Notes: a model not told the origin generated them from the sequence alone. A stretch of DNA of 64,000 nt from SMWN01 sp965221455 (GCA_965221455.1 OZ244890.1:1922001-1986000), one strand, 5' to 3'; numbered from the stretch's first letter, positions 35,076-45,287 are shown. Program-made: numbers and translations.

Positions 35076-35981
35076 ATGAATAATATTTCATACAGTAAAG
35101 ATGTTTCTTTGGATAACTTTAAACAAATAGAGGTTAGAATAGATCCCGAATTCGGTATTGTTTGGGTATATCAAAATCCATCACCAAGACCCTGTTTTAA
35201 TCCAGAACTCATTTCAGAAGTTCGACACATTCAGCACTTGCTTGAAGTGCATGAAGGCAAGTTGCCCTATAAAGGGCAATTAATTCCTGTTAATTATCAT
35301 GTGCTGGATTCTCACTCACCGAATATGTTTAGTATGGGTGGTGATTTGAATTTATTTCGTGATCATGTCTTGCGACAAGATAAAGAGGGGTTACTTAAAT
35401 ATGCCAAATCATGTATAGATACAATTCATGGTTTCGTAACCGGCTTCAGGTTACCCGTGACAACTATTTCACTGGTCCGTGGTGATGCATTGGGAGGTGG
35501 TTTTGAAGTTGCAATGAGTGGGAATGTGGTTATAGCCGAAAGGGGTGTGGAAATGGGCTTCCCTGAAATTTTGTTTAATCTATTTCCCGGGATGGGTGGG
35601 TATCATCTCTTGTCACAGCGCTTACCAGCATCACAAGTCGATAAAATGATGTTAAATGGAAGAAAATATCATTCAGAAGATCTGTATGAGATGGGTGTTG
35701 TTGATGTGCTTGCTGATAGAGGTAAAGGTAAAGCAGCTGTATATTCATATGTTAACGAAAATAATAGCCATCGTAATGGATATTTGGCGATGCAGAGGGT
35801 TCGCCAGATGGTACACCCCATCTCATGGGAGTCAATGATGGAGGTATGTTCTTACTGGGTTGACACAGCAATGAAGATTAACGAGCGTGATATTCGTCTA
35901 ATGGATAGACTTGTAAAGGCTCAAGATAAAGTCATTGCGCCATATAACGATGCAGCCGACAAGATCAGAAATTTTGGGTAA
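35076..35981 (+). CDS. rpfF: DSF-family signal synthase RpfF (enoyl-CoA hydratase/crotonase fold)
   Basis: RpfF makes cis-2-unsaturated fatty acid signals (DSF) from acyl-ACP by dehydration and thioester cleavage. The 301-aa protein has the crotonase core and both RpfF catalytic glutamates with the same 20-residue spacing as in Xanthomonas: Glu144 in G-G-G-F-E-V-A-M-S and Glu164 in F-P-E-I-L-F-N-L-F-P-G-M-G. The S-P-N-M-F-S-M-G-G-D-L oxyanion segment and the Y-H-L-L-S-Q-R-L region also fit. It faces rpfC across 24 bases, the convergent layout known from Xanthomonas. An AGGGTG ribosome-binding site precedes the ATG. Ordinary beta-oxidation hydratase is a less likely alternative. Confidence 0.88.
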   Translation: MNNISYSKDVSLDNFKQIEVRIDPEFGIVWVYQNPSPRPCFNPELISEVRHIQHLLEVHEGKLPYKGQLIPVNYHVLDSHSPNMFSMGGDLNLFRDHVLRQDKEGLLKYAKSCIDTIHGFVTGFRLPVTTISLVRGDALGGGFEVAMSGNVVIAERGVEMGFPEILFNLFPGMGGYHLLSQRLPASQVDKMMLNGRKYHSEDLYEMGVVDVLADRGKGKAAVYSYVNENNSHRNGYLAMQRVRQMVHPISWESMMEVCSYWVDTAMKINERDIRLMDRLVKAQDKVIAPYNDAADKIRNFG

Positions 35982-36005
35982 ATCATTGGTAAGCGAAGAA
36001 ATCCA

Positions 36006-38471
36006 CTATTGAAGCGCTGCAGATTTTATATCATCCATGTACTTATTTAAAAGTGACTCGGTGAGCTCGAATTCGTGATTTAATTCTGAAGATAATGAAG
36101 TTAGGTTTGTAAATAAGCCTGCTTGTATATCATCCTGCATTCGGGATGCCACGTGTGCAAGTGAAATTGCGCCGATGCTGCACGCGCTGCCTTTTATTAA
36201 GTGTGAATGATCGCCTATTTTTGATAGATTATTATCATGAATGTCATTTTCAATTTTAGAAATGACAGTTTTGGTGTCTGTGATAAATCTTGAAATCAGG
36301 TCACCCATAAACACAGGACTTTTACTCATGATAGCAAGTTTATTCAGGTATTTCTGATCTATAGTTTGTGTTGATCCGGCTGATTGAGGCTTTTTATATG
36401 TTTGCTTTTTAGGTGAAAGTGATTGAATCGTTCTCAATAATTTTTCTGATTCAATTGGTTTTGTCAGAAAAATGTCTATGCCGGCATCTTCGCAGGATTT
36501 TACAGCATAAGTGGTTGCATCGGCTGTAAGCATGATTATGGGAAGTCGGTAATTACCACTACTCATAAATCGAAGTGTTTTTGCTGTTTCTATACCATTC
36601 ATTTCAGGCATATGCATATCAAGTATTACCATATCGTATGTTTTTTTCTCAACAGCATTTAATACTTCAACACCACTACCAACAATGTCGGGTTTGTGTC
36701 CGGCATATTCCAGGATTGTTCGGATTACTTTCTGATTTGTTAAGTTATCTTCACCGACAATTATATCAAGTGGTATCTGTGTTCTAATTTCAGAATCGAA
36801 ATTTACAAGCCGTGCTATTTTTGTATTCTCAGTCAGATCCATACCCGTGGCATGTAGTGCATTAAACAAAAGTCTTTTTTCTATCGGGGATTTTAGAATA
36901 CAAAAATAACCGGAAGACAATAGTGCTCTGTGTCTGTTTTGACTTAAATCTGTATCACTGATCAATATCAGGCTGATTCTTATGGATGCTGAGTGAATAC
37001 TTTGGGCAAATGTATCTATATTTTCATGCAGGGTCTGATTGTCTATTAAGACAATATCGTACGTGTCTACGTCGTCATCACCACTTGTTAGTACAGCCAG
37101 TGCCTCTTCTGTGTTACTTACATGATCACAATTGATACTCCAGTCATGTAAGTGCTGAATTAACGAAGAATGCCTTGATCCGGTTGTTCCAACCAGGAGT
37201 ACATTTGGGGAAGAAGAGATGATTGGCTTCTCATTTACTTCGATTGATTCCGGTTGTTTCTTTAAATCAAGCTCAAACCAAAATGTACTGCCTCTGTCTA
37301 AAAGGCTATTCATACCGATACTTCCACTCATAAGGTGGACGAGTTTCCTGGAAATGGTTGTGCCAAGACCTGAACCGCCATACTTCCTGTTGATGGATTG
37401 ATCAGCCTGAGTGAATGTTTCAAAGATTAATTCCTGTTCTTCTTCCGATATTCCTATCCCGGTATCTATGACTTCGAACCTGAGTTTTGTATGTTCCTTG
37501 TCTGAAAATTTATTTACTATATTTACCTCAATAGAACCTTTTTCTGTAAATTTTACTGCATTACCAACCAAATTTATCAGTATTTGACGGATATGCAGTA
37601 CATCCCCATGTAGTCTAAAAGGTACATCTGCAGCAATATGTAAATTGCATAATATTACTTCGGATCTGGCATGTGGGAAAAGCATGTTAACGACTGAGTT
37701 AGTCAGTTCATGTAAATCAAAGTTAACCATTTCTTGTTGAGTTTTACCGGTTTCAATCTTTGATATGTCGAGTATATTTTCGATCAAGGTCAGTAACGAA
37801 TTTGCAGAAGACTGTATGGTAGTAATAAATTCTTCTTGTTCTTTGGTCATTCTGGTAGTGCTGAGCATGTTACTCATACCAATAACCCCGTTAAGAGGAG
37901 TTCTGATTTCATGACTCATACTGGCGAGAAATTGACTCTTGGCTTTATTAGCATTTTCAGCCAGTTCTATAGCAGATTGCAGTTTTTTGAGTAAAGACGA
38001 GACGTACAATGGCAGGACGACAAGAGATATTAATAAACCAATAGCCAGGAATGGCTGCCCCGACCAGAATGGACTGAAATACATGACTACAGAGAAACCC
38101 CCAATACTCATAAACATGCTAATAAACAAGTATGCTCTACCGTAGCGAAAGCCATTACCAAAAGTAATCCAAAGATAAAATAAAAATAATGGACTGGCCG
38201 CCACGCCGGAGACACTCATGGTAACAGTCGTAGTTCCCAAATCTGCAATCATACCCAGTATCCGTCTCAGGTGATTTTCTCCGGATTTCTTTATTACCCA
38301 ATATAAAATGAATAGAGAAAATGGCATTGAAAATAAATACATGAGAATTATGAATTTATCAATGACGCCATAGGCGTGGCATATGATTGTGTACATAAAA
38401 ATAATACAGCAGCTGGTCAAGCGGACTATTGCCTGCTCACGTTCAGTTTTATCATTTACTGAAGTTTCCAT
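36006..38471 (-). CDS. rpfC: RpfC-like hybrid sensor histidine kinase
   Basis: The 821-aa inner-membrane protein has an N-terminal cytosolic start, about five membrane segments (residues ~20-160, including the W-I-T-F-G-N-G-F-R-Y-G segment typical of RpfC), HisKA with S-H-E-I-R-T-P and His187, and a HATPase domain (N-A-V-K-F-T-E, D-T-G-I-G-I-S, G-S-G-L-G-T). A degenerate receiver-like module follows at about 423-540, then a true receiver with Asp618 (M-V-I-L-D-M-H-M-P-E-M-N-G) and a C-terminal Hpt domain with His757 (H-S-H-L-I-K-G-S-A). In Xanthomonas RpfC senses DSF, restrains RpfF and phosphorylates RpfG. No rpfG is in this window, so the output partner is unlinked or different. Confidence 0.85.
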   Translation of the reverse strand: METSVNDKTEREQAIVRLTSCCIIFMYTIICHAYGVIDKFIILMYLFSMPFSLFILYWVIKKSGENHLRRILGMIADLGTTTVTMSVSGVAASPLFLFYLWITFGNGFRYGRAYLFISMFMSIGGFSVVMYFSPFWSGQPFLAIGLLISLVVLPLYVSSLLKKLQSAIELAENANKAKSQFLASMSHEIRTPLNGVIGMSNMLSTTRMTKEQEEFITTIQSSANSLLTLIENILDISKIETGKTQQEMVNFDLHELTNSVVNMLFPHARSEVILCNLHIAADVPFRLHGDVLHIRQILINLVGNAVKFTEKGSIEVNIVNKFSDKEHTKLRFEVIDTGIGISEEEQELIFETFTQADQSINRKYGGSGLGTTISRKLVHLMSGSIGMNSLLDRGSTFWFELDLKKQPESIEVNEKPIISSSPNVLLVGTTGSRHSSLIQHLHDWSINCDHVSNTEEALAVLTSGDDDVDTYDIVLIDNQTLHENIDTFAQSIHSASIRISLILISDTDLSQNRHRALLSSGYFCILKSPIEKRLLFNALHATGMDLTENTKIARLVNFDSEIRTQIPLDIIVGEDNLTNQKVIRTILEYAGHKPDIVGSGVEVLNAVEKKTYDMVILDMHMPEMNGIETAKTLRFMSSGNYRLPIIMLTADATTYAVKSCEDAGIDIFLTKPIESEKLLRTIQSLSPKKQTYKKPQSAGSTQTIDQKYLNKLAIMSKSPVFMGDLISRFITDTKTVISKIENDIHDNNLSKIGDHSHLIKGSACSIGAISLAHVASRMQDDIQAGLFTNLTSLSSELNHEFELTESLLNKYMDDIKSAALQ

Positions 38472-38525
38472 TTGAGTTTATTTTCTGATTATCTGCAGCC
38501 TGACTATCAACGTATAAACACGGAG

Positions 38526-38551
38526 TTCTTGATTTTTTGGAATCTCAAGAA
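38526..38551. other. Inverted repeat upstream of rpfC
   Basis: TTCTTGA (38526-38532) and TCAAGAA (38545-38551) form a 7-bp stem with a 12-nt loop between smr and rpfC. It may act in termination of smr transcription or as an operator for rpfC; the sequence does not decide. Confidence 0.3.
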
Positions 38552-38609
38552 TCTTGATTATGTAGAATCACTGATGATTACCTGATTATTGGTAATAATT
38601 GGTTGACCA

Positions 38610-39155
38610 TTATTTGTGCAGCGATGAGTGTTTTTTGATGAGGACATAGACTGCCCCCGTACCACCGTCTTGAGATGGTGTTGAACAAAAGGCCAGAATC
38701 GTATTGTATTGCCGCAGCCATTTGTTCAGTTTATTCTTTAAAACAGGCATTTTATTTGCCGAGCGATGTCCTTTGCCGTGAATAATTTTTACGCAGCGGC
38801 GGTCTGTTGATTGACAAGAGGAAAGAAAATTATCTAATTCTTTTTTGGCGATACTTGCAGTCATCCCGTGCAGGTCAAGTTCAGATTCGATCACGAATTG
38901 GCCTCGGCGCAGTTTGCGCATAACTCGTTCTTGTATACCGTCTCTCTTGAAATAGAGTTTATCGCCATTCTCAATGTCCGGAATATCAAACGGAGTATCA
39001 GTCATCCGGGCAAACGTCTCTTGTTCACTGATATTTGTTTGATATGGGACAGGCGCAGGCTTTGGTGTAGGTAAATCCACACCATCGTAATCTATTTTTT
39101 TCACTTCACCGATCATTTGGCGAAATAGCCAACTATCATCTTTTGGATTAGACAC
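38610..39155 (-). CDS. Smr-domain endonuclease (SmrA/SmrB type)
   Basis: The 181-aa protein ends in a Smr domain: E-L-D-L-H-G-M-T at the start of the domain, then V-K-I-I-H-G-K-G-H-R-S and a closing G-G-T-G-A-V-Y-V-L-I-K. The ~90-residue N-terminal region is polar and rich in Asp/Pro. Known Smr proteins cleave RNA, as SmrB does at collided ribosomes, or nick DNA; which applies here cannot be read from the sequence. It lies downstream of purL on the same strand, 122 bases away. Confidence 0.85.
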   Translation of the reverse strand: MSNPKDDSWLFRQMIGEVKKIDYDGVDLPTPKPAPVPYQTNISEQETFARMTDTPFDIPDIENGDKLYFKRDGIQERVMRKLRRGQFVIESELDLHGMTASIAKKELDNFLSSCQSTDRRCVKIIHGKGHRSANKMPVLKNKLNKWLRQYNTILAFCSTPSQDGGTGAVYVLIKKHSSLHK

Positions 39156-39277
39156 AGTTACTCACCGCATACCACTAAGTATGTAACAGTCTATAACAGA
39201 CTGACACATAAAGGGAGATAAGAACAAAAATATTCATTGGAACTGAGTGCTCATCGTGTATGAATGGGACGAGGATC

Positions 39278-42200
39278 TTAGGAAACCCACTGACGTGCGT
39301 TATAAAATATCCTCATCCAGGGACCGTTTTCGGCATTCCATGATAAGGGTAGCCATGAATATTGTTTTTTTAGAAATACTCTTTCCGGATGCGGCATCAT
39401 GATGGTGAAGCGCCCATCATTTGTTGTAAATCCGGTCTGACCTCCGGGAGAACCATTAGGATTTTTCGGATAGTCTTCGGTAACGTGACCGGAGTGATCA
39501 ATATATCGAACAGATGCAATGGCATTACTTGCTGATTGAATATTCTGATATTCGATGCGTCCTTCACCATGGGCAATAACAATCGGTACACGGGAACCTT
39601 GCATCCCGGTAAAGAATATTGAAGGGGAGTCAAGTATCTCTACCATCACCAGTCGTGCTTCAAACTGTTCAGATGCGTTACGATTAAAGGTGGGCCAGTA
39701 TTCTGCATCAGGGATAATATCTTTTAAATGAGAAAACATCTGGCAGCCATTACAAACACCCAGTCCAAAGGTATCTTGTCTCTCAAAGAAGGTTTGAAAT
39801 TCATCGCGTGTTGTCTCGTTAAATAAAATAGAGTTCGCCCACCCTCTGCCGGCACCGAGGACGTCACCATATGAAAAACCACCACAGGCAACCAGACCCT
39901 TAAATGAAGCAAGTGATACTTCACCGTTAATAATGTCACTCATGTGAACATCAATACATTCAAATTCAGCCCGATGAAATGCCGCAGCCATTTCAATCTG
40001 ACCATTGACACCTTGTTCACGTAGAATGGCTATTCTGGGTTTTGCTCCTGGATTTACACAGGGCGTATGAATTTTTTTATCTGCATCAAAAGTGACATCC
40101 ACAAATAGTCCCGCATCATATTTATCCAGTAAACGATCATATTCCTGTTTGGCAGAGGCGGGGTTGTCTCTCAGTGATTGCATTCTGAATGTTGTTTCCG
40201 ACCACGAACGATGCAATGAAAGCAGCTCTTGCTCAAATATAGTTTCATTATTTTTGATTATTCTTATTTGGCCGTCTCGATTCAGCGTACCAATATCATG
40301 AATGTGATTTTGCAGCGCATCAGCATCTTCAAATACCTCATAAATATGCTCAAAATCGTCTGCACGTATTTGTATGACCGCTCCCAATTCTTCGTTGAAC
40401 AGCGTCGAAATTGTGTTGTCCGGGACCTCCACGCATGAGAAATCAAGATTTATATCGATACCCGTACGCGCTGAGAATGCCATTTCACAAAGGGCGGTAA
40501 AAAGTCCACCATCAGATCGATCATGGTAGGCCAATATCAGTCCCATTTCATTTAGCAACTGAATCGATCTAAAAAATACTTTCAGGTCATGAACATTTTC
40601 AACATCGGGTGTGTTTCCGGATATTTCCTGGTAGACTTGAGTCAAACAAGAACCACCTAATCGATTTTTTCCGAGACCCATGTCAATCAATAATAATCGT
40701 GTTTTGTCTTGATTGGCTTTAAGTTCTGGTGTAAGTGATTGGCGAATATCAACAACCGGTGCAAATGCAGTTACAGCCAGTGAGAGCGGTGAGGTTACTT
40801 GTTTTTGTAAGTTAGTGCCGGAATCTTGTTCATTCCACACGGTATTCATCGACAGAGAGTCTTTTCCCACAGGGATACAAATGCCAAGGTCCTGGCAGAA
40901 TTCACTTACCGCCTGTACGGTGCTGAACAGTTTTGCGTCTTCCTGATCTTGTCCACAGGCGGCCATCCAGTTAGCGGATAGAACAATATTTTCCAACTCA
41001 AGAATTCTGGCTGCGGCTATATTGGTAATCGCCTCACCAACGGCGATACGTCCGGAAGCTGGAGCGTTAACCAATGCTATAGGCGCCCGTTCACCAATGG
41101 CCATTGCTTCCCCGGTATAAGCATCAAATGCGCTGGAAGTAATGGCACAATCCGCGACGGGTGTTTGCCAGGGACCAACCATCTGATCACGGACGACCAG
41201 ACCGGAGACAGAACGATCACTGATAGTAATTAGAAAATGTTTGTCGGCAACGACAGGTAAATGCAGTATTCGATGTATCGTTTCTCCTAGATTCAGTTTC
41301 CCGGTTTTGAATTCTTCATAAGTATATATTTTTGTTTGAACGTTCCTGTTGTCGAGAGGCAAATTCCCCAGTAGCATCGACAAGGGTAAATCAGCTGCCT
41401 TGTTTTGAAAGAGTTCGTCATTCAGAATAAGTTGTTGTTCTTCGGTTGATTCGCCAAGAATGGCAAAAGGCGCACGCTCACGTTCACAAAAACCACTGAA
41501 GAGTTCGATAGACTCTGTAGCAATGGCAAGAACATACCTTTCTTGTGATTCATTGCACCAGATGGCCATGGGTGTCATACCGGGTTCATTATTTGGGATC
41601 TTGCGTAATTCAAACGTCGCCCCCCGTTGACTATCATTGACTAATTCAGGAAGTGCATTTGACAGACCGCCAGCGCCGACATCATGTATTGAGATGACAG
41701 GATTTTTTTCTTCCAGTGCCGAGCAGGCATCAATGACTTCCTGACAGCGACGCTCCATCTCCGCGTTGTCTCTTTGTACTGACGCAAAATCAATATTTTC
41801 TTCACCTTTCCCCGATGTCATTGATGATGCGGCACCGCCTCCCAGACCGATAAGCATGGCAGGGCCGCCGAGAACAATAATTTTTGCTCCAACCGGGATA
41901 TTACCTTTTTCAACATGGGCTTTGCGTATCGTACCGTAGCCACCGGCAAGCATGATGGGTTTATGGTAGCCACGAATAACAGAATTGTTCTTTTCTTTCT
42001 GTTCGTAGCTGCGGAAGTAGCCAGCCAGGGCGGGGCGACCGAATTCATTATTAAATGAGGCCGCGCCTATAGGACCTTCCAGCATGATATCCAAGGCAGA
42101 GCTGATGAGATCCGGTTTACCATGGTCGATTTCCCAAGGCTGACGAAAATCAGGGATCTTGAGATCGGATACAGAAAATCCGGTCAAGCCTGCTTTTGGT

Positions 42201-43276
42201 TTTGCACCGCGACCCGTTGCGGCTTCGTCCCTGATTTCACCGCCGGAACCTGTTGATGCCCCTGCATAAGGTGAGATTGCCGTGGGATGATTATGAGTTT
42301 CCACCTTCATCAAAATATGGGCATCTTCTTGATGAACCTGATATTGGTGTGATTCCGGTGAAGCAAGGAATCTGGATGCTGAATACCCCATAGTTACAGC
42401 GGAATTATCACTGTAAGCAGATAATACTTTACCAGGATTCTTTTTGTGAGTTTGCCGAATCATATCGAACAAGGTATTAGATTTTTTTTCACCATTAATT
42501 ATCCAGCCAGAATTAAATATTTTGTGGCGACAGTGTTCAGAATTGGCCTGAGCGAACATCATGAGTTCGACATCGGTAGGGTTGCGACTGATGTTTTTAT
42601 AGCTGTCGAGCAGGTAGTCGATTTCTGACGCAGAAAGTGCCAGTCCCATTTCAGCATTAGCCAGCTCTAGAGATTTTTTGCCTGAGGTCAATACTTCAAT
42701 TGTTTTGAGAGGTGCAGCATCCGATGATTGAAAAAGGATAGCTGCCTGATTGAAATCCTTTACGACGGTTTCGGTCATCCGGTCATGAAGTAGAGGTTTG
42801 ATCAGATCGATATCTGTCTGCCTGTTAATCTCGGAGGCAACTACAATAATCCAACTGGTTCCTCTTTCTATCCGTAAAATATTACTCATGCCAGAGTTGT
42901 GAAGAATATTTGTCGCTTTACTCGACCATGGTGAAATGGTCCCGGGTCTTGGTATTTTCAAAATTGGCAGGGCATTATCTTGATTATTCCGAGAGTCATT
43001 TTTTTGTCCGGACAACCCCAGAATAATATTCAACTGTTTGATTTCATTATTGTTAAGTTTGTTTTGAGAATGAATAAAGTAGATAAACTGACAGTCCAGT
43101 TTTTGGATATCAGGTATCTTCTGTTGTAACGCAGTAAGTAATTTACTGATTCTAAACTTGGAGAGCGCAGTCCTGCCGCGAAGAATATGCATTCTGGATT
43201 TTCTGATTAATTCTGGGCGAAGTCGCTTGTATTCAAAACGTTCGCAATCAATGTCCCATGAAAATAAATGAATCAA
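39278..43276 (-). CDS. purL: Phosphoribosylformylglycinamidine synthase (single-chain)
   Basis: PurL converts FGAR to FGAM with glutamine in de novo purine synthesis. The 1,332-aa single-chain form has the linker, then two synthetase halves (S-E-H-C-R-H-K-I-F, V-E-T-H-N-H-P-T-A-I-S-P, G-A-G-G-L-S-N-A-L-P-E) and a C-terminal amidotransferase with G-V-C-N-G-C-Q-M and P-H-P-E-R. Length agrees with gammaproteobacterial PurL. The gene stands alone, with the DUF7931-like gene and purB upstream on the same strand. Confidence 0.97.
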   Translation of the reverse strand: MIHLFSWDIDCERFEYKRLRPELIRKSRMHILRGRTALSKFRISKLLTALQQKIPDIQKLDCQFIYFIHSQNKLNNNEIKQLNIILGLSGQKNDSRNNQDNALPILKIPRPGTISPWSSKATNILHNSGMSNILRIERGTSWIIVVASEINRQTDIDLIKPLLHDRMTETVVKDFNQAAILFQSSDAAPLKTIEVLTSGKKSLELANAEMGLALSASEIDYLLDSYKNISRNPTDVELMMFAQANSEHCRHKIFNSGWIINGEKKSNTLFDMIRQTHKKNPGKVLSAYSDNSAVTMGYSASRFLASPESHQYQVHQEDAHILMKVETHNHPTAISPYAGASTGSGGEIRDEAATGRGAKPKAGLTGFSVSDLKIPDFRQPWEIDHGKPDLISSALDIMLEGPIGAASFNNEFGRPALAGYFRSYEQKEKNNSVIRGYHKPIMLAGGYGTIRKAHVEKGNIPVGAKIIVLGGPAMLIGLGGGAASSMTSGKGEENIDFASVQRDNAEMERRCQEVIDACSALEEKNPVISIHDVGAGGLSNALPELVNDSQRGATFELRKIPNNEPGMTPMAIWCNESQERYVLAIATESIELFSGFCERERAPFAILGESTEEQQLILNDELFQNKAADLPLSMLLGNLPLDNRNVQTKIYTYEEFKTGKLNLGETIHRILHLPVVADKHFLITISDRSVSGLVVRDQMVGPWQTPVADCAITSSAFDAYTGEAMAIGERAPIALVNAPASGRIAVGEAITNIAAARILELENIVLSANWMAACGQDQEDAKLFSTVQAVSEFCQDLGICIPVGKDSLSMNTVWNEQDSGTNLQKQVTSPLSLAVTAFAPVVDIRQSLTPELKANQDKTRLLLIDMGLGKNRLGGSCLTQVYQEISGNTPDVENVHDLKVFFRSIQLLNEMGLILAYHDRSDGGLFTALCEMAFSARTGIDINLDFSCVEVPDNTISTLFNEELGAVIQIRADDFEHIYEVFEDADALQNHIHDIGTLNRDGQIRIIKNNETIFEQELLSLHRSWSETTFRMQSLRDNPASAKQEYDRLLDKYDAGLFVDVTFDADKKIHTPCVNPGAKPRIAILREQGVNGQIEMAAAFHRAEFECIDVHMSDIINGEVSLASFKGLVACGGFSYGDVLGAGRGWANSILFNETTRDEFQTFFERQDTFGLGVCNGCQMFSHLKDIIPDAEYWPTFNRNASEQFEARLVMVEILDSPSIFFTGMQGSRVPIVIAHGEGRIEYQNIQSASNAIASVRYIDHSGHVTEDYPKNPNGSPGGQTGFTTNDGRFTIMMPHPERVFLKKQYSWLPLSWNAENGPWMRIFYNARQWVS

Positions 43277-43368
43277 GGCAAGGCGTCAGTTGTACGTAAT
43301 AGCAGACCATCGTCAAGGTTGGCAATGCGGAGTACGGATATTTTGGAGTAGGATACGAGGTTGTTTTT

Positions 43369-43881
43369 TCACAAAATCATTCTCCTGAAATTTGGATCCA
43401 GAGTCGCTGATTCCCACATGACTGTAAACTTTTTGAGCAAGTTTTTCGAGTGACGACGATCTTTAAAGTTTAATGTGCATTCGTGGCGCCCGCCATTCTC
43501 TCTATGAATATAACCCGCTGCATCGGCCACTATCAGGCATTCGTTATATTCATTGAATGAATGATGTGCTTTTCGCAACTCGATTGAAGAGCTTAGTTTG
43601 GCCGATATTTCAAGAAGTCGATGTCCACGTTTGACGATAACATCCGGTTCGAAAACAATTATTTGAATCTGTGATGTTCGATGACTTAGTGCAAGATATT
43701 TTACTGCATCAGCAAACTCGGCGGTGTCAAAGACAAAAGGATCCAGAGTTCTACTGATGATATGTAAACTCTTCCGACATTGGTTTGCCATATGATTAGC
43801 TATTTGAATATTGTCAGCGCGTGTTTCAAGTTGGAATAATTTATCGGTTTCTCCCAACCTGTAATCTTCAATATCATGCAT
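43369..43881 (-). CDS. DUF7931-like (phospholipase D-fold type) protein of unknown function
   Basis: The 170-residue soluble protein has S-L-H-I-I-S-R-T-L-D-P-F-V-F-D, then I-Q-I-I-V-F-E-P and a C-terminal F-T-V-M-W-E-S-A-T-L-D-P-N-F-R-R. These resemble the DUF7931 domain that in other gammaproteobacteria is attached to acetyltransferases or stands alone near purB. No catalytic HKD pair is obvious. It lies 29 bases downstream of purB on the same strand, so it is likely co-transcribed. Function is unknown. Confidence 0.6.
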   Translation of the reverse strand: MHDIEDYRLGETDKLFQLETRADNIQIANHMANQCRKSLHIISRTLDPFVFDTAEFADAVKYLALSHRTSQIQIIVFEPDVIVKRGHRLLEISAKLSSSIELRKAHHSFNEYNECLIVADAAGYIHRENGGRHECTLNFKDRRHSKNLLKKFTVMWESATLDPNFRRMIL

Positions 43882-43910
43882 CTTTAATATTCTTTTAATA
43901 CTTTTCCTGT

Positions 43911-45287
43911 TTATTTCGGTGCAAAAGATTTAGCTTGTTCTGAAGCATTGCCTGTATAAGTCGCCGGCGTTAGATCCAGTAACCGTTTTTTATCCGCATC
44001 CGGAATTTCCAGTGAATTGATGAAGTTGTGTAGTATTTTTACATTAATAGACTGACCACGTGTGAGATCTTTCAGTTTCTCGTAAGGTTTCTCTATACCG
44101 TATCGACGCATCACAGTCTGTACCGGTTCAGCCAGTACCTCCCATGCGTTATCCAGGTCATCGGCAAGTACTTCCGGGGTTGTGTCAAGTTTGGATATGC
44201 CCTGTAAACATGACTTATAGGCAAGTAATGTATAGGCGATGCCGGTGCCATTATTACGTATGGTTGTTGAATCACTTAAATCTCTTTGCCAGCGTGAAAT
44301 CGGCAGTTTCTCAGCCAGGCTTGTCAGAATGCTATTTGATAGCTCAAGGTTTCCTTCTGCATTTTCAAAGTCTATCGGATTTACTTTATGCGGCATGGTT
44401 GAAGAACCGATTTCTCCAGCAACGGTACCTTGTTTAAAATAAGCAAGAGAGATGTAGCCCCATACGTCACGGCAAAAATCGATAAGAATGGTATTGGATC
44501 TGCTCAGTGCCTGAAAATATTCAGCCATATAATCGTGAGATTCAATTTGAGTTGTATGAGGATTCCAATCAAGGCCAAGATCTTCCACAAAGGTCTTTGA
44601 CAACGTGGTCCAGTCCACATCAGGGTATGCCGATAAATGTGCATTGAAATTTCCCACAGCACCATTTATCTTGCCCAGAAAATTAATTTCGTCAAGTTGT
44701 GATAATTGACGATTAAGACGATGTGCAAAAACGCCCATTTCTTTTCCCAGTGTCGTCGGTGATGCCGTCTGTCCATGCGTTCTTGCCAACATGGCCTGAT
44801 CTGCATATTTAATAGTTAGCGTAGTAATCGCATTGATTACTTTGACAAGCGTGGGTCGTAAGATCTGCTCATGACTTTTCTTAAGCATTAATGCATAACT
44901 AAGATTATTAATATCTTCGGACGTACAGGCAAAATGAATAAACTCGGAAATTCTTTCAAGCGCTTTATTGCCTGTTATTTTTTCTTTGATGAAGTACTCG
45001 ACAGCTTTAACATCATGGTTGGTGGTATTTTCAATATCCTTGATGCGTAGGGCATCCTTTTCGGAGAAATTATCAGTGATGTTATTTAATGAGGCATTTG
45101 CTTCGTCTGTAAGGGTAGGTACTTCCTCAATGTCGTTTTGGGCTGCAAGTGTCTGCAACCACCGAATCTCAACTAGAACGCGAAATCGCATCAGACCGAA
45201 TTCGCTGAATATAGGTCTTAGTTCGACGGTTTTATCGCCGTAGCGGCCATCTAGCGGCGAAATAGCGGTCAGGGCTGTCAAATTCAT
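43911..45287 (-). CDS. purB: Adenylosuccinate lyase
   Basis: PurB splits fumarate from SAICAR and adenylosuccinate in purine synthesis. The 458-aa protein has the flexible signature loop G-S-S-T-M-P-H-K-V-N-P-I-D-F-E-N-A-E-G, the T-S-E-D-I-N-N and H-G-Q-T-A-S-P-T-T motifs and an E. coli-type length (about 456). purL lies further along the same strand, making this a small purine cluster. Confidence 0.97.
   Translation of the reverse strand: MNLTALTAISPLDGRYGDKTVELRPIFSEFGLMRFRVLVEIRWLQTLAAQNDIEEVPTLTDEANASLNNITDNFSEKDALRIKDIENTTNHDVKAVEYFIKEKITGNKALERISEFIHFACTSEDINNLSYALMLKKSHEQILRPTLVKVINAITTLTIKYADQAMLARTHGQTASPTTLGKEMGVFAHRLNRQLSQLDEINFLGKINGAVGNFNAHLSAYPDVDWTTLSKTFVEDLGLDWNPHTTQIESHDYMAEYFQALSRSNTILIDFCRDVWGYISLAYFKQGTVAGEIGSSTMPHKVNPIDFENAEGNLELSNSILTSLAEKLPISRWQRDLSDSTTIRNNGTGIAYTLLAYKSCLQGISKLDTTPEVLADDLDNAWEVLAEPVQTVMRRYGIEKPYEKLKDLTRGQSINVKILHNFINSLEIPDADKKRLLDLTPATYTGNASEQAKSFAPK

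Noticed and set aside
35076..35981. Plain enoyl-CoA hydratase of beta-oxidation
   Set aside because: The spacing of the two Glu residues, the sequence around them and the convergent RpfC-like kinase favour RpfF.
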